Shown here one piece after another: positions 16,814 to 27,944 of a DNA stretch of 64,000 nt. Source of the DNA: Planococcus donghaensis MPA1U2 (lineage in GTDB: Bacteria; Bacillota; Bacilli; Bacillales_A; Planococcaceae); the NCBI RefSeq assembly GCF_000189395.1, contig NZ_AEPB01000038.1, positions 1 to 64,000 on the forward strand, given 5' to 3'. The position numbers and the translations under genes were made by a program. Within the stretch, counting starts at the first letter, position 1; each line of letters opens with the position of its first letter. Below the pieces are notes generated by a model that saw only the letters and a list, made by a program, of their open reading frames with translations, was not told the DNA's origin and ran no database searches.

Positions 16814-17794
16814 GTGCGAAAGAAATACCGGGAGTTGAAACGCAAGGGGAATGTCATTGTCTTTCCGACCACAGTGGAACGTTTACTGGCAGAAGGGATG
16901 AATTATTTAAAAGAAGAGAAATACGAAGATGCTCGGGACAGTTTGTATCAGGTACTTAGTTACGAACCTGAACATGCAGCTGCACTAGGAGGTTATACTT
17001 ATTGTCTGTATGAGCTTGGCGAGTTTGGGGAAGCTCTAGAAGTGTGCAGAGAATTGTTGCAAATCGGTCCGATTCATTACTTGGAGACGATGGAGTTATA
17101 CATAAGTATTTTGATGCAAGTCCGTGAATTTGAAGAAGCGGAAAAGATGATTGAGGTTTTAATAGAAGAAAAAGTTTTGCCTGAAGAGCGATTAGAGCAG
17201 TTTCAGCAATTGCGTGAATTGAACGAACGCATTGCAGCAAATGCAACATCGGAAAAAGTGGATGCGTCACTTTATGCGATTGAAAACTTTCTATCTTTAC
17301 ATCCTTCAGAACAAGAACAGCTCATTCTATCGTTGCCAACAACGTCTTATCAAGCGCTCAAAAAAAAGCTGCTGGCTATTATTGAACATGTAGAAGCGGA
17401 TTTGTTGACGAAAACATACATATTATTTATGCTGTCTCAAGAAAAGATTGATGCAGAAGTAAGAGTGCAAAAATTCCATTATCAAGGGGTATTCATGATT
17501 AGTGAATTACCTGATCCAGTTAATGACGAACGTATCCAAAAAATTACCGCTATTATGGAAGAAGCTTTAGAAAAAGATCCGACGCGACTAGAGCTAGTAA
17601 AAGAATTGTTTGAACGCCATATTTACTTGCTTTATCCGTTTTTATGGGATGACTTTAATGAAAAAGAAATAGCACAAGCTTATATGGATTATACGGCGGG
17701 GTTATTTACTGGAATGAGCTCATTTGATGAAGATGAAAAGCTGTTAGAGTTGATTCAACAGGCTGAACTTTGGTTTGAAATGCGTAATGGGTAG
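16814..17794 (+). CDS. TPR-repeat protein (YsoA-like)
   Basis: A 326-residue soluble helical protein. TPR-like units occur at about residues 22-55 (AEGMNYLKEEKYEDARDSLYQVLSYEP, AALGGYTYCLYELGEFGEALEVCRELLQIGP) and about 90-120. The position between tRNA-Arg and tig matches B. subtilis ysoA, whose function is not established as far as I know. Start GTG 16814 follows GAGGTGG. It is probably a protein-protein interaction scaffold. Confidence 0.75.
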   Translation: MRKKYRELKRKGNVIVFPTTVERLLAEGMNYLKEEKYEDARDSLYQVLSYEPEHAAALGGYTYCLYELGEFGEALEVCRELLQIGPIHYLETMELYISILMQVREFEEAEKMIEVLIEEKVLPEERLEQFQQLRELNERIAANATSEKVDASLYAIENFLSLHPSEQEQLILSLPTTSYQALKKKLLAIIEHVEADLLTKTYILFMLSQEKIDAEVRVQKFHYQGVFMISELPDPVNDERIQKITAIMEEALEKDPTRLELVKELFERHIYLLYPFLWDDFNEKEIAQAYMDYTAGLFTGMSSFDEDEKLLELIQQAELWFEMRNG

Positions 17795-17800
17795 AAATAG

Positions 17801-17828
17801 TTGAACCTGCGTGCATCTGTGCTATAAT
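17801..17828 (+). promoter_or_regulatory. Promoter of tig
   Basis: TTGAAC (17801-17806) and TATAAT (17823-17828), 16-bp spacer, 70 bp upstream of the tig start. Confidence 0.75.
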
Positions 17829-17897
17829 ATTGAAGTTGTCAAAAATCGTAGAGAACGTTAAATGACTTTTAAGAAAATGTTTGGAGGGCTTATAATT

Positions 17898-19184
17898 ATG
17901 TCAGCAAAATGGGAAAAACAAGAAGGTAACACAGGGATTTTAACAGTAGAAGTTCCTGCAGAAGAAGTAAACGCAGGTCTTGATAAAGCGTTTAAGAAAG
18001 TTGTTAAAGAAATTAACGTACCAGGATTCCGTAAAGGGAAAATGCCGCGTCAAATGTTCGAAAAACGTTTCGGTGCTGAGTCACTTTACCAGGATGCATT
18101 AGATTTCATCCTACCTGACGCATACGCAAACGCTGTTGAAGAAGCAGGAATCAACCCAGTTGATCGTCCTGAAATCGACATCGAAACAATCGAGAAAAAC
18201 CAACCTCTAGTGTTTACTGCTAAAGTAATCGTAAAACCTGAAGTTGAGCTTGGCGAATACAAAGGTCTTGAAGCATCAAAACCTGATACTGAAGTAACTG
18301 ACGAAGATATCGAAAAACAATTGAAAGAAAACCAAGAACGTTTAGCTGAGTTGACTGTTAAAGAAGACGAAGCAATCGTTGAAGGCGATACAGCTGTTAT
18401 CGATTTCGAAGGATTTGTAGATGGAGAAGCATTTGAAGGCGGACAAGGAAATGATTATTCTCTTGAAATCGGTTCAAACTCATTCATCCCAGGATTTGAA
18501 GAGCAATTGGTAGGCGTTAAAGCTGGAGAAGAAAAAGACGTTGAAGTTTCTTTCCCAGAAGAATACCATGCTGCTGAACTTGCAGGAAAAGCTGCAACGT
18601 TCAAAGTAAAAGTAAACGAAGTTAAAGGCAAAGAACTTCCTGAGCTTAACGACGAATTGGCAAAAGAAATTGACCCAGAAGTTGAAAGCTTAGAAGCTCT
18701 ACGCACAAAAATGAAAGATAGCTTAGTTGCTGAGAAAAAATCAGCTGCTGATGCAAAACTTCGTGATGAATTGGTTCAAAAAGCTGCTGAAAACGCAACA
18801 ATCGATATTCCTCATGCAATGATCCATACTGAAATGGACCGCATGATGAGCGATTTTGAACAACGTTTAACGCAACAAGGTATGAACCTTGAGTTATACT
18901 ACCAGTTCTCTGGTCAAGACGAAGCTGCACTTCGTGAGCAAATGCACGGTGATGCTGAAACACGCGTACGCGTTTCAATGACACTTGAAGCTATTGCTAA
19001 AGCTGAAAACATGCAAGTAACTTCAGAAGACATCGACAAAGAGCTTGAAAAAATGGCTGCTCAATTCAACATGGACATTGAACAGATCAAAACAGCTTTA
19101 GGTGGAACTGAAATGCTTGAAAATGATATCCGTATGCAAAACACAGTTGAGTTCCTAGTGGACAACGCTAAAATTTCTGAATAA
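17898..19184 (+). CDS. tig: Trigger factor, ribosome-associated chaperone and prolyl isomerase
   Basis: Binds near the peptide exit tunnel and folds nascent chains. The 428-residue protein has an N-terminal ribosome-binding domain with the loop [18 protein letters not shown] (about 39-56), an FKBP-type isomerase domain (about 160-245, from [17 protein letters not shown]) and a helical C-terminal chaperone domain. ATG 17898 follows TTGGAGGG; an upstream in-frame extension lacks a ribosome site and is not family-like. It is the usual neighbour of clpX. Confidence 0.96.
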   Translation: MSAKWEKQEGNTGILTVEVPAEEVNAGLDKAFKKVVKEINVPGFRKGKMPRQMFEKRFGAESLYQDALDFILPDAYANAVEEAGINPVDRPEIDIETIEKNQPLVFTAKVIVKPEVELGEYKGLEASKPDTEVTDEDIEKQLKENQERLAELTVKEDEAIVEGDTAVIDFEGFVDGEAFEGGQGNDYSLEIGSNSFIPGFEEQLVGVKAGEEKDVEVSFPEEYHAAELAGKAATFKVKVNEVKGKELPELNDELAKEIDPEVESLEALRTKMKDSLVAEKKSAADAKLRDELVQKAAENATIDIPHAMIHTEMDRMMSDFEQRLTQQGMNLELYYQFSGQDEAALREQMHGDAETRVRVSMTLEAIAKAENMQVTSEDIDKELEKMAAQFNMDIEQIKTALGGTEMLENDIRMQNTVEFLVDNAKISE

Positions 19185-19210
19185 CACATAAGCAACATAT
19201 AAGTATTAGA

Positions 19211-19243
19211 GGAAACAAGGTGCGGAAACGTACCTTGTTTTCC
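19211..19243 (+). terminator. Hairpin after tig, probable weak terminator
   Basis: AACAAGGTGCG pairs with CGTACCTTGTT around a GAAA tetraloop. Only four Ts follow on the 3' side, so termination may be partial. Confidence 0.6.
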
Positions 19244-19284
19244 GCTACATAGAAGACTGGCTTTATCTATAAGTAGCAGCAAAA

Positions 19285-19314
19285 TTGACGCTGAATCTAA
19301 TTAGTTGCTACAAT
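19285..19314 (+). promoter_or_regulatory. Promoter of clpX
   Basis: TTGACG (19285-19290) and TACAAT (19309-19314), 18-bp spacer. Confidence 0.75.
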
Positions 19315-19358
19315 TACGATAATCTTGTAAGATAATTGCTTGAATAGGGGTGAATACA

Positions 19359-20630
19359 TTGTTCAAATTCAATGACGAAAAAGAGCATTTAAAATGTTCG
19401 TTTTGCGGTAAACCACAAGAGCAAGTGCGTAAACTGGTGGCAGGACCAGGTGTTTATATTTGTGACGAATGTATTGAGCTTTGTACGGAAATCGTAGAAG
19501 AAGAGCTTGGTACAGACGAAGAAGTAGAATTTAAAGAAGTACCTAAGCCAAAAGAAATTTTAGACATTTTAAATGGCTATGTAATTGGTCAGGAAAAAGC
19601 GAAAAAATCATTAGCTGTAGCAGTTTACAATCACTACAAACGCGTAAATTCTAACAGCAAGATTGATGATGTAGAATTGTCGAAATCGAATATTGTGCTG
19701 ATCGGCCCAACAGGAAGCGGGAAAACTTTGCTAGCGCAAACATTGGCTCGTATTCTGAATGTACCTTTCGCAATTGCAGATGCCACTTCATTAACTGAAG
19801 CGGGTTATGTCGGTGAAGACGTAGAAAACATTCTATTAAAGTTAATCCAAGCTGCAGATTATGATGTGGAACGTGCAGAAAAAGGGATTATATATATTGA
19901 TGAAATTGATAAAGTAGCCCGTAAGTCTGAAAACACGTCAATTACACGTGATGTTTCTGGTGAAGGCGTGCAGCAAGCACTTCTGAAAATTTTAGAAGGC
20001 ACAACGGCAAGCGTACCTCCGCAAGGCGGACGTAAGCATCCTCATCAAGAATTTATCCAAATCGATACGACGAATGTATTGTTCATCGTTGGTGGAGCTT
20101 TTGACGGAGTCGATCAAATCATTAAGCGTCGTCTAGGCAACAAAATCATCGGTTTTGGTGCAGATCCAAACAAAGAAGAAATCGACGAGAAATCATTGCT
20201 TAGCCAATTGATTCCTGAAGATTTATTGAAATTTGGTTTAATTCCAGAATTTATCGGTCGTTTGCCTGTATTGGCAAGCCTTGAACAATTGGATGAAAAA
20301 GCGTTAGTTGAAATTTTAACTGAGCCTAAAAATGCATTGATCAAGCAATACCAGAAAATGATGGAGCTTGATGGCGTCAAATTAACGTTTGACCCTGAAG
20401 CACTTGTAGCAATTGCACGACTTGCAATTGAGCGTAAAACAGGTGCTCGTGGACTTCGTTCTATTATCGAGAACACGATGCTTGAAGTAATGTTCGATTT
20501 ACCTTCGCGTGAAGATATTGTCGAATGTGTCATTACAAAAGAAACGGTTGACGATAGCGTGCCGCCTAAACTGATCTTAGAAGATGGTTCAGAGTACGTT
20601 AGCGACAATGATGAGAAAACATCCGCGTAA
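19359..20630 (+). CDS. clpX: ATP-dependent Clp protease ATP-binding subunit ClpX
   Basis: AAA+ unfoldase that feeds substrates to ClpP. The 423-residue protein has an N-terminal zinc-binding domain (CSFC about 12-15 and CDEC near 34-37), Walker A GPTGSGKT (about 116-123), Walker [10 protein letters not shown], and GYVGEDVE. The start is TTG 19359, giving the family N-terminus [21 protein letters not shown] stands just before it. An in-frame GTG at 19350 would lie within the ribosome site. lonB, which follows clpX in B. subtilis, is missing here. Confidence 0.95.
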   Translation: MFKFNDEKEHLKCSFCGKPQEQVRKLVAGPGVYICDECIELCTEIVEEELGTDEEVEFKEVPKPKEILDILNGYVIGQEKAKKSLAVAVYNHYKRVNSNSKIDDVELSKSNIVLIGPTGSGKTLLAQTLARILNVPFAIADATSLTEAGYVGEDVENILLKLIQAADYDVERAEKGIIYIDEIDKVARKSENTSITRDVSGEGVQQALLKILEGTTASVPPQGGRKHPHQEFIQIDTTNVLFIVGGAFDGVDQIIKRRLGNKIIGFGADPNKEEIDEKSLLSQLIPEDLLKFGLIPEFIGRLPVLASLEQLDEKALVEILTEPKNALIKQYQKMMELDGVKLTFDPEALVAIARLAIERKTGARGLRSIIENTMLEVMFDLPSREDIVECVITKETVDDSVPPKLILEDGSEYVSDNDEKTSA

Positions 20631-20696
20631 TGAGTGGAATTTCACGCAGTAGACTAAGTTTGCTGCGTGATCGCTAAACCAATCAAAAGGATGATA

Positions 20697-20747
20697 CGGG
20701 CTGACTCTGATCGTGCGCATCCGCACTTTCTGAGTTAGCCCGTTTTT
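20697..20747 (+). terminator. Terminator between clpX and lonA
   Basis: ACGGGCTGACTC pairs with GAGTTAGCCCGT, with an inner GTGCG/CGCAC helix, followed by TTTTT. Confidence 0.9.
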
Positions 20748-20825
20748 GTTAAAAAAGCAAAAGCAGCTTATAAATTTAGATGCTACTAATTCATGTTTAA
20801 AATATCCCCGGAGGTGACTCTACAA

Positions 20826-23153
20826 ATGGCGAAGAAAAAAGGAACAAAACACGTGCCATTATTGCCATTGCGCGGACTGCTTGTTTTTCCGACAATGGTG
20901 CTGCATATAGATGTTGGTCGCGACCGTTCTGTGGCGGCATTAGAAAAAGCACTGCTAGAAGATAATATTGTCTTTTTAGCTACGCAAAAAGATATGAGCA
21001 TTGAAGATCCCAAAAGAGCAGATCTTCATAAAATTGGAACCTTGGCTTATGTAAAGCAAATGTTAAAATTGCCAAACGGTACAATTCGCGTATTAGTTGA
21101 AGGGTTAGAACGTGGACAATTAAAAAATTATGAAGAAGAAGAAAATTTCACGACGGTAGAAGTAACGCCTTTTGCGGACGAAACAGAAAGAGATGCGGAA
21201 CAAGATGCGTTAATGCGATTGTTGCTAGAGCATTTCGAGAATTACGCTAAAAGCTCGAAAAAAGTTAGCAATGAAACATACAATACTGTTGCAGATATCG
21301 AAGAACCGGGACGTTTAGCAGATATGGTCGCTTCTCATTTATCGATGAAAGTAGCTGCAAAACAAGAAGTTCTGGAAATGTTTGATATTAGTAAACGATT
21401 AGAATTATTAATTACGCGTTTGCACAGCGAACAAGAAGTTGTCGATCTTGAAAAAAAGATTAACCTTCGTGTTAAAAAAGCAATGGAACAAACGCAAAAA
21501 GAGTTTTATTTGCGCGAGCAGATGAAAGCGATTCAATCAGAGCTTGGTGACAAAGACGGGAAATCCGCTGAAGTCGTTGATTTGAAAAAGCGGATTGAAG
21601 AGGCAAAAATGCCGGAGTCTACGGAAAAAACGGCTTTAAAAGAACTTGATCGCTACGAAAAACTTCCTGCAGCGGCTGCGGAAAGTGGCATTATTCGTAA
21701 TTACATCGAATGGCTTGTGACAATTCCGTGGACAGAATCGACAGAAGATCGGTTGGATATCAAGTATGCTGAAGATGTACTAGACCGGGACCACGATGGT
21801 TTAGAAAGCGTCAAAGAACGTGTACTTGAGTATTTAGCTGTACAACAAATGACCAATTCTTTGCGTGGACCGATTCTTTGTTTAGTTGGACCACCTGGTG
21901 TCGGGAAAACATCACTTGCAAAATCAATTGCCGAGTCACTCGACCGTAATTTTGTCCGCGTTTCACTTGGCGGCGTTCGAGATGAATCTGAAATTCGTGG
22001 TCATCGCCGTACATATGTAGGCGCGATGCCAGGTCGAATCATTCAAGGTATGAAAAAAGCAGGTACTGTGAACCCGGTATTCTTATTAGATGAAATTGAT
22101 AAAATGTCGAACGATTTCCGCGGCGATCCATCTTCAGCGATGCTTGAAGTATTGGACCCAGAACAAAACAATTCGTTTAGTGATCATTACATTGAAGAAA
22201 CCTACAATCTTTCCAATGTTCTTTTCATTGCGACAGCGAATGATCTTGGATCTATTCCAGGACCATTACGCGACCGGATGGAAGTCATCACCATTGCAGG
22301 TTACACAGAAGTCGAAAAACAAATGATTGCGAAAAACCATTTAGCGCCAAAACAATTAAAAGAACACGGTTTATCTGCAGAGCAATTACAGTTTGAAGAC
22401 GATGCTTTGTTAAACGTTGTTCGTTATTATACGCGTGAAGCAGGGGTTCGTGGACTAGAACGTCAAATTGCTTCGATTTGCCGAAAAGTAACAAAGCAAA
22501 TTGTGTCAAAAGAAGAAGAACACGTGATTGTTGGGGAAAAAGAAGTCGAAGCTTATCTTGGGAAGCGTAAATTCCGTTATGGTATGGCGGAGTCGGAAAA
22601 CCAAGTGGGCGTTGCAACTGGACTTGCTTATACAACAGTTGGCGGAGATACGCTTCAAATTGAAGTGTCGTTATCTGCTGGAAAAGGTAAACTGCAATTG
22701 ACGGGTAAACTAGGAGATGTCATGAAAGAGTCTGCTCAAACGGCGTTATCCTTTGTCCGAGCTCGCGCAGAATCGCTCGGCATCGATCCGAAATTCCATG
22801 AGTCGCATGATATTCACATTCACGTTCCAGAAGGTGCCGTACCAAAAGACGGACCATCAGCGGGGATTACGATTGCAACAGCTTTAGTGTCTGCGTTAAC
22901 GAAACGTCCAATTCGACGTGAAGTAGGCATGACCGGCGAAATTACCCTTCGCGGCCGCGTACTGCCAATCGGTGGAATTAAAGAAAAAACCTTGAGCGCG
23001 CATCGTGCTGGGTTGAAAACCATCATTTTGCCAATCGACAATGAGCGAGACCTGGAAGACATTCCAGAGACAATCCGCAAAGAGATGACCTTTAAATTGG
23101 TCTCTCAAGCAGATGAGGCATTAGAAATCGCCTTAGAAGGAGAAAATGAATGA
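20826..23153 (+). CDS. lonA: ATP-dependent protease LonA
   Basis: Degrades misfolded and regulatory proteins. The 775-residue protein has an N-terminal LON substrate domain ([18 protein letters not shown] about 9-26), an AAA+ module with Walker [10 protein letters not shown] and Walker [10 protein letters not shown], and a protease domain with catalytic Ser678 in PKDGPSAG and Lys721 in [12 protein letters not shown] 20826 is chosen because GGAGGTGA lies 8 nt upstream; a longer frame from 20793 lacks support. It overlaps engB by 4 bp. Confidence 0.95.
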   Translation: MAKKKGTKHVPLLPLRGLLVFPTMVLHIDVGRDRSVAALEKALLEDNIVFLATQKDMSIEDPKRADLHKIGTLAYVKQMLKLPNGTIRVLVEGLERGQLKNYEEEENFTTVEVTPFADETERDAEQDALMRLLLEHFENYAKSSKKVSNETYNTVADIEEPGRLADMVASHLSMKVAAKQEVLEMFDISKRLELLITRLHSEQEVVDLEKKINLRVKKAMEQTQKEFYLREQMKAIQSELGDKDGKSAEVVDLKKRIEEAKMPESTEKTALKELDRYEKLPAAAAESGIIRNYIEWLVTIPWTESTEDRLDIKYAEDVLDRDHDGLESVKERVLEYLAVQQMTNSLRGPILCLVGPPGVGKTSLAKSIAESLDRNFVRVSLGGVRDESEIRGHRRTYVGAMPGRIIQGMKKAGTVNPVFLLDEIDKMSNDFRGDPSSAMLEVLDPEQNNSFSDHYIEETYNLSNVLFIATANDLGSIPGPLRDRMEVITIAGYTEVEKQMIAKNHLAPKQLKEHGLSAEQLQFEDDALLNVVRYYTREAGVRGLERQIASICRKVTKQIVSKEEEHVIVGEKEVEAYLGKRKFRYGMAESENQVGVATGLAYTTVGGDTLQIEVSLSAGKGKLQLTGKLGDVMKESAQTALSFVRARAESLGIDPKFHESHDIHIHVPEGAVPKDGPSAGITIATALVSALTKRPIRREVGMTGEITLRGRVLPIGGIKEKTLSAHRAGLKTIILPIDNERDLEDIPETIRKEMTFKLVSQADEALEIALEGENE

Positions 23154-23731
23154 AAGTTAATAATGTAGAACTAGTTATCAGTGCCGTTCGTCCAGATCAA
23201 TACCCAGAAGACGGCTTGCCAGAATTTGCTTTAGCTGGACGATCAAACGTAGGTAAATCATCTTTTATCAACAAAATGATTGGCCGCAAGAGCATGGCGC
23301 GTATTTCCTCAAAACCAGGTAAGACACAAACGCTTAACTTCTATAAAATTGAAGAAAAATTGTTTTATGTCGATGTACCTGGTTACGGTTATGCGAAAGT
23401 TTCAAAAAGTGAACGTGAAGCATGGGGCAAAATGATCGAGCGATACATTACTGACCGCGAACCATTGCGTGCTGTGATTCAAATCGTTGACTTGCGCCAT
23501 CCGCCAAGCAAAGATGATATTGCGATGTATGATTTCATGAAACATTTTGAAATCCCGTGTATCATCATTGCAACAAAAGCGGATAAAATTCCAAAAGGCA
23601 AATGGGACAAGCATAAGAAAATTGTCCGTACGACTTTAGATATGGATAAATCCGATCCATTAATTGTCTTCTCGTCTGAAACCGGATTGGGTAAAGATGA
23701 AGCGTGGCAAGAAATTGAAAGCAGAATGTAA
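23150..23731 (+). CDS. engB: Ribosome-biogenesis GTPase EngB (YsxC)
   Basis: Essential GTPase of 50S assembly. The 193-residue protein has G1 [14 protein letters not shown] (about 30-43), a G2 region with [11 protein letters not shown]3 DVPGYGYA, G4 [12 protein letters not shown] and G5 FSSETGLG. The start overlaps the lonA stop (ATGA), indicating translational coupling, as in B. subtilis. Confidence 0.95.
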   Translation: MKVNNVELVISAVRPDQYPEDGLPEFALAGRSNVGKSSFINKMIGRKSMARISSKPGKTQTLNFYKIEEKLFYVDVPGYGYAKVSKSEREAWGKMIERYITDREPLRAVIQIVDLRHPPSKDDIAMYDFMKHFEIPCIIIATKADKIPKGKWDKHKKIVRTTLDMDKSDPLIVFSSETGLGKDEAWQEIESRM

Positions 23732-23738
23732 AACAAGT

Positions 23739-23764
23739 GCGCAGCCCTCGGGTTGCGCTTTTTT
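23739..23764 (+). terminator. Terminator of lonA-engB
   Basis: GCGCAGCCC pairs with GGGTTGCGC (one G-T pair) and is followed by six Ts. Confidence 0.9.
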
Positions 23765-23858
23765 ATTTGGAATTTTAATGTGTTGCGCTATTTTATGCGT
23801 GGAAATCTTCTAAATCCACTTCTCTATTAACAGTTAATTCCGACTAAGAGCGTTATGC

Positions 23859-23887
23859 TTGTGACGTGTAAAACTGTTTGCTAGTAT
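23859..23887 (+). promoter_or_regulatory. Probable promoter of hemAXCDBL
   Basis: TTGTGA (23859-23864) and TAGTAT (23882-23887), 17-bp spacer. The PerR-type box begins 5 bp after the -10, covering the expected transcription start. A TATACT near 23969 is an alternative -10 closer to hemA. Confidence 0.55.
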
Positions 23888-23891
23888 TAAT

Positions 23892-23906
23892 TTATAATAA
23901 TTATAA
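23892..23906 (+). promoter_or_regulatory. Perfect PerR/Fur-type box upstream of hemA
   Basis: TTATAATAATTATAA is an exact match to the PerR box TTATAATNATTATAA. hemAXCDBL is a known PerR target in B. subtilis, so peroxide-responsive control of haem synthesis is the best reading. Fur or Zur binding cannot be excluded from sequence alone. Confidence 0.8.
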
Positions 23907-24014
23907 TCAGGAGCTAGGTTCATGCCTTGTTCACAATTTTAGAGTCAACATTATGCATAAAAGTGTTATACTTAATAGAGATGAAATATTGAACGTGAAA
24001 GGTGTTTTGTTCCC

Positions 24015-25388
24015 ATGCACACATTAGTAGTCGGTGTGAATTATCGCTCTGCACCTGTGGAGATTCGTGAAAAGCTATCATTTATCGAAAATGATTTGCC
24101 ACAGGCGATGGAAGCGCTGAAACAACAAAAAAGCATATTAGAAAACGTGATTGTTTCTACCTGCAACCGGACGGAAATTTATGCAGTAGTGGATCAGCTT
24201 CACACAGGAAAGTACTATGTAAAACAATTTCTTGCGGATTATTTTGACTTGCCAAAAGAAGAGATTTCACAGTACTTATTTATTCATGAGCAAGATGCAG
24301 CGATTGAGCATTTGTTCCGCGTTACAGCTGGTATCGATTCTATGGTATTAGGCGAAACACAAATTTTGGGCCAAGTAAAAAATAGCTTTCTTGCGGGACA
24401 AGCACAAGGAACGACAGGGACTGTTTTTAATCAATTGTTTAAACAAGCTGTGACCTTGGCGAAAAAAGCACATTCGGAAACAGCGATTGGTGAAAATGCT
24501 GTGTCAGTGTCGTATGCAGCTGTTGAACTTGGTAAGAAGATTTTTGGCACGCTTAAAAACAAACATGTTGTTATTTTAGGTGCTGGAAAAATGGGCGAAT
24601 TGGCGATCAAAAATTTACAAGGCAGTGGAGCAGATCGTGTGACGGTTATTAACCGTACATTCGAAAAAGCTGAACTGCTGGCTGACAAATTTGGTGGCAA
24701 TGCAAAACCGTTAAGTCAATTGCAATGTGCTTTGTTAGAAGCGGATATTTTAATCTCTTCTACAGGCTCAACAGATTTCGTTATTGATCTTGAATTGATG
24801 CAGTTTGTAGAAAAATTGCGCAAAGGCAAACCGTTATTTATGGTTGATATTGCAGTACCACGAGATATGGATCCACGTATTAGCGATTTGCCAAATGTCT
24901 TCTTATACGACATTGATGACATGCAAGGCATTGTTGAAGCAAACTTAGCTGAACGTGAACGTGCAGCAGGTGAAATCATGACAATGATCGATCAAGAAGC
25001 CATTTTGTTTAACGAGTGGTTAACAACACTTGGCGTGGTACCGGTTATTTCTGCGCTCCGTCAAAAAGCGCTCGGCATACAAGCTGAAACAATGGCAAGT
25101 ATCGAAAACAAAATGCCGGATTTGACAGATCGCGAGAAGAAAATTCTTAACAAACATACCAAATCGATTATCAACCAATTGTTGAAAGACCCGATTTTGC
25201 AAGCGAAAGAAATGGGCGGCGCGCCCAAATCACGTGAACAGCTAGAGCTATTCATGCAAATTTTTGGGATCGAAGAGGAAGTTGAAAAAGAAATCGAAAA
25301 GCAGTCGAAAGCTCCACAACAGAAAACGGATAAAGCCGTTCTTCAAACCGAAAGTTCATCAACTGAAACTCCCGGGTATTCATTTTAA
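24015..25388 (+). CDS. hemA: Glutamyl-tRNA reductase
   Basis: First committed step of C5-pathway tetrapyrrole synthesis, reducing glutamyl-tRNA to glutamate-1-semialdehyde. The 457-residue protein has catalytic Cys50 in VSTCNRTE, the [13 protein letters not shown] segment, an NADPH Rossmann motif [13 protein letters not shown], and a helical dimerisation domain. A low-complexity tail ([13 protein letters not shown]...STETPGYSF) extends the C-terminus. First gene of the hem operon. Confidence 0.95.
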   Translation: MHTLVVGVNYRSAPVEIREKLSFIENDLPQAMEALKQQKSILENVIVSTCNRTEIYAVVDQLHTGKYYVKQFLADYFDLPKEEISQYLFIHEQDAAIEHLFRVTAGIDSMVLGETQILGQVKNSFLAGQAQGTTGTVFNQLFKQAVTLAKKAHSETAIGENAVSVSYAAVELGKKIFGTLKNKHVVILGAGKMGELAIKNLQGSGADRVTVINRTFEKAELLADKFGGNAKPLSQLQCALLEADILISSTGSTDFVIDLELMQFVEKLRKGKPLFMVDIAVPRDMDPRISDLPNVFLYDIDDMQGIVEANLAERERAAGEIMTMIDQEAILFNEWLTTLGVVPVISALRQKALGIQAETMASIENKMPDLTDREKKILNKHTKSIINQLLKDPILQAKEMGGAPKSREQLELFMQIFGIEEEVEKEIEKQSKAPQQKTDKAVLQTESSSTETPGYSF

Positions 25389-25472
25389 GCTTTTCAAAAG
25401 AGGCGTTTTCGAATCTATATGTTAAAATGTAGAGACGGAACGCCTTTAACTATGGAGATGAAGGGGAATGGG

Positions 25473-26303
25473 ATGGCTGATATAACAATGGCAAGGCTGC
25501 ATGAAGCTATGGTTATTCTATATGCTGTCAGCCTTGTTTTTTATTTTATAGATTATTTATATAAAGAAAAAAAAGCAATTCGCATTGCGATGAGCTTACT
25601 TGGAATTGTGTGGCTATTGCAAACCATCTTTTTAGGCTTGTATATAGTTGAAACGCAACGTTTTCCGGTGTTGACCTTGTTCGAAGGGATTTATTTCTAT
25701 GCCTGGTTGTTAGTAACATTGTCGATTGTTTTAAGGATATTTTACCGATTTGATTTTGTCGTGTTTTTCATCAATGTCATTGGCTTTATCTTTATGACCA
25801 TTCATACATTTTCGCCGGTTCAAATCGAACGGTCACCTGTAGGTGATGCATTAGTGTCGGAATTATTGTTTATCCATGTTAGTTTTGCGATTTTATCGTA
25901 TGTCGCATTTTCGTTATCCTTTGTGTTTGCGACACTCCACATGGTGTTGTATCGCATGCTGAAGAAGAAAAAATGGACAAAACAATGGTCAAATTTACCG
26001 TCGCTTGGCCAAACGCAACAATTTATGACGATATCCATTTTAGTCGGTATTTCTTTATTGTTTGTGTCACTTGTACTGGGATTACAATGGGCGGTTATTT
26101 CATTGCCAGAGTTTTCATTATTGGATATGAAAATTATTGGATCTTTTATTTTACTTGTTTTATACAGCTTAGTTCTTTGGCGACATCGCAAAGGTTCGTT
26201 AAATGGCATGAATTATGCACTGGCTCATACGTATTTGTTTTTAGTGCTGCTCATCAATTTCTTTTTAGGCAGCCGGTTATCTGATTTTCATTTTTGGTAT
26301 TAA
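25473..26303 (+). CDS. hemX: HemX membrane protein, modulator of glutamyl-tRNA reductase level
   Basis: A 276-residue integral membrane protein with about eight hydrophobic segments, related to the cytochrome c assembly CcsA family (ELLFIHVSFAILSYVAFSLSFVFA; GSRLSDFHFWY at the end). In B. subtilis HemX lowers the amount of HemA. The start ATG 25473 is chosen because AAGGGG lies 6 nt upstream and the resulting length equals B. subtilis HemX; upstream in-frame starts are poorly supported. Confidence 0.88.
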   Translation: MADITMARLHEAMVILYAVSLVFYFIDYLYKEKKAIRIAMSLLGIVWLLQTIFLGLYIVETQRFPVLTLFEGIYFYAWLLVTLSIVLRIFYRFDFVVFFINVIGFIFMTIHTFSPVQIERSPVGDALVSELLFIHVSFAILSYVAFSLSFVFATLHMVLYRMLKKKKWTKQWSNLPSLGQTQQFMTISILVGISLLFVSLVLGLQWAVISLPEFSLLDMKIIGSFILLVLYSLVLWRHRKGSLNGMNYALAHTYLFLVLLINFFLGSRLSDFHFWY

Positions 26304-26320
26304 AGAGAGGTAGGATATAG

Positions 26321-27250
26321 TTGAGAAAAATTATTGTAGGTTCGAGAAGAAGCAAGCTAGCGTTAACACAAACTAACCAGTTTATCGATAAATTAAAAGC
26401 AGCAGGAGCACCTTTTGAATTTGAAATTAAAGAAATCGTGACAAAAGGCGATCGAATTGTCGATGTTATGCTTTCTAAAGTTGGCGGGAAAGGCTTGTTT
26501 GTAAAAGAAATCGAGCAAGCACTTTTTGATCGTGAAATCGATTTTGCCGTTCACAGCATGAAAGACATGCCTTCGGTTTTACCTGAAGGTTTGGCAATCG
26601 GATGCATTCCAGAACGTGAAGATCCACGCGATGCGTATATCGCAAACGACCACGTGAAATTATTAGACTTACCAGTTGGAGCAGTTGTTGGAACAAGTAG
26701 TTTACGCCGTAGTTCACAATTGTTATTGTTGCGTCCAGACCTTGATATTCAATGGATTCGCGGCAATATTGACACGCGTCTTGCGAAACTAAAATCAGGA
26801 GATTTCGATGCCATTATTTTAGCAGCAGCTGGGTTAAAACGAATGGGCTGGAAAGATGATTTAGTAACCGAATTTCTTGAAGTGGATGAATGTCTACCAG
26901 CCATTGGACAAGGTTCACTCGGAATTGAATGCCGTGAAGAAGATACAGAACTTCTTAGTGAATTAGCAAAACTAAATCATGAAGATACAGCTTTAGCAGT
27001 AAACGCTGAACGTAAATTCCTTAAAGATATGGATGGCAGCTGCCAAGTGCCTATCGCTGGATATGCTACTGTGAAAGATGGAGAAGTTACATTTACTGGA
27101 CTTATTTCTTCACCAGAAGCTGACCAAGTGTTTAAAGAAATGGCAATTAGCCATGATCCAATCGAAGCAGGACGAATTGTTGCTGAAAAAATTAGTGCTC
27201 AAGGCGGTTATGACTTAATTCAACGCGTCAAAGCTGAAAGCAATGTCTAA
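26321..27250 (+). CDS. hemC: Hydroxymethylbilane synthase (porphobilinogen deaminase)
   Basis: Polymerises four porphobilinogens to hydroxymethylbilane. Of 309 residues, [14 protein letters not shown] is at the N-terminus, VHSMKDMP near 81-88 is catalytic, [12 protein letters not shown] follows, and Cys241 in [10 protein letters not shown] carries the dipyrromethane cofactor. The start is TTG 26321 after GAGAGGTAGG. It overlaps hemD by 8 bp. Confidence 0.95.
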   Translation: MRKIIVGSRRSKLALTQTNQFIDKLKAAGAPFEFEIKEIVTKGDRIVDVMLSKVGGKGLFVKEIEQALFDREIDFAVHSMKDMPSVLPEGLAIGCIPEREDPRDAYIANDHVKLLDLPVGAVVGTSSLRRSSQLLLLRPDLDIQWIRGNIDTRLAKLKSGDFDAIILAAAGLKRMGWKDDLVTEFLEVDECLPAIGQGSLGIECREEDTELLSELAKLNHEDTALAVNAERKFLKDMDGSCQVPIAGYATVKDGEVTFTGLISSPEADQVFKEMAISHDPIEAGRIVAEKISAQGGYDLIQRVKAESNV

Positions 27251-27944
27251 TAGCAAAAAACTGCTCGAAGGAAAAACAATCGTTTTTACCGGTTCTAGGA
27301 AACCGGTAGAAGCGATTTCTCATGCACAATCATTTGGAGCCAACACAAAGTATGTGCCACTTGTTGAAACGATTGTTCGCCAGTCAGAAAAGCCGGATTT
27401 TACGGAATATGACTGGCTCATTTTCACTAGTCGAACAAGTGCCGAAGTGTTTTGTTCGTTCAATGAAACTGTACCTGTTAAAATTGCAGCAGTCGGTACT
27501 CAAACCGCAGCAGTTTTAAAAAAACATGGTCATCAAGTGGATTTTATCCCGAAAATGTTTAGTGCAGATCAGTTTATCCAAGAATTTCCGCCTGTCTCAG
27601 GAAAAGCGAAATGTTTGTTTATCAAAGGGCAAATGGCGAAAAACACCATTTCCACTATGTCCATGCAAGTCGATGAATGGACGGTTTACGATACTGTGTT
27701 AAATAGTGAAAATGCAAAAACTATTTCACAATTCAAAGACGTGATCATTCTGTTTGCCAGTCCTTCTGCGGTAAGAGCATATCGTCAAGCAGGGGGCAAT
27801 TGGTCGAACATCCAAGTCGCTGCAATTGGCCACGTAACGAAAAAAGCCATTATAGAAAATGGTGGCACAGTGGATTTTATGCCTGAAAAATATACGTATA
27901 TTGAAGTGATCAATGAAATAGCGAAAGGAAGTTTGTCGACATGA
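27243..27944 (+). CDS. hemD: Uroporphyrinogen-III synthase
   Basis: Cyclises hydroxymethylbilane with ring D inversion. The 233-residue protein is poorly conserved, as usual for this family, but shows [15 protein letters not shown], the [14 protein letters not shown] segment and [11 protein letters not shown]. It overlaps both hemC (8 bp) and hemB (4 bp), so the three are translationally linked. Assignment rests largely on operon position. Confidence 0.88.
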   Translation: MSNSKKLLEGKTIVFTGSRKPVEAISHAQSFGANTKYVPLVETIVRQSEKPDFTEYDWLIFTSRTSAEVFCSFNETVPVKIAAVGTQTAAVLKKHGHQVDFIPKMFSADQFIQEFPPVSGKAKCLFIKGQMAKNTISTMSMQVDEWTVYDTVLNSENAKTISQFKDVIILFASPSAVRAYRQAGGNWSNIQVAAIGHVTKKAIIENGGTVDFMPEKYTYIEVINEIAKGSLST

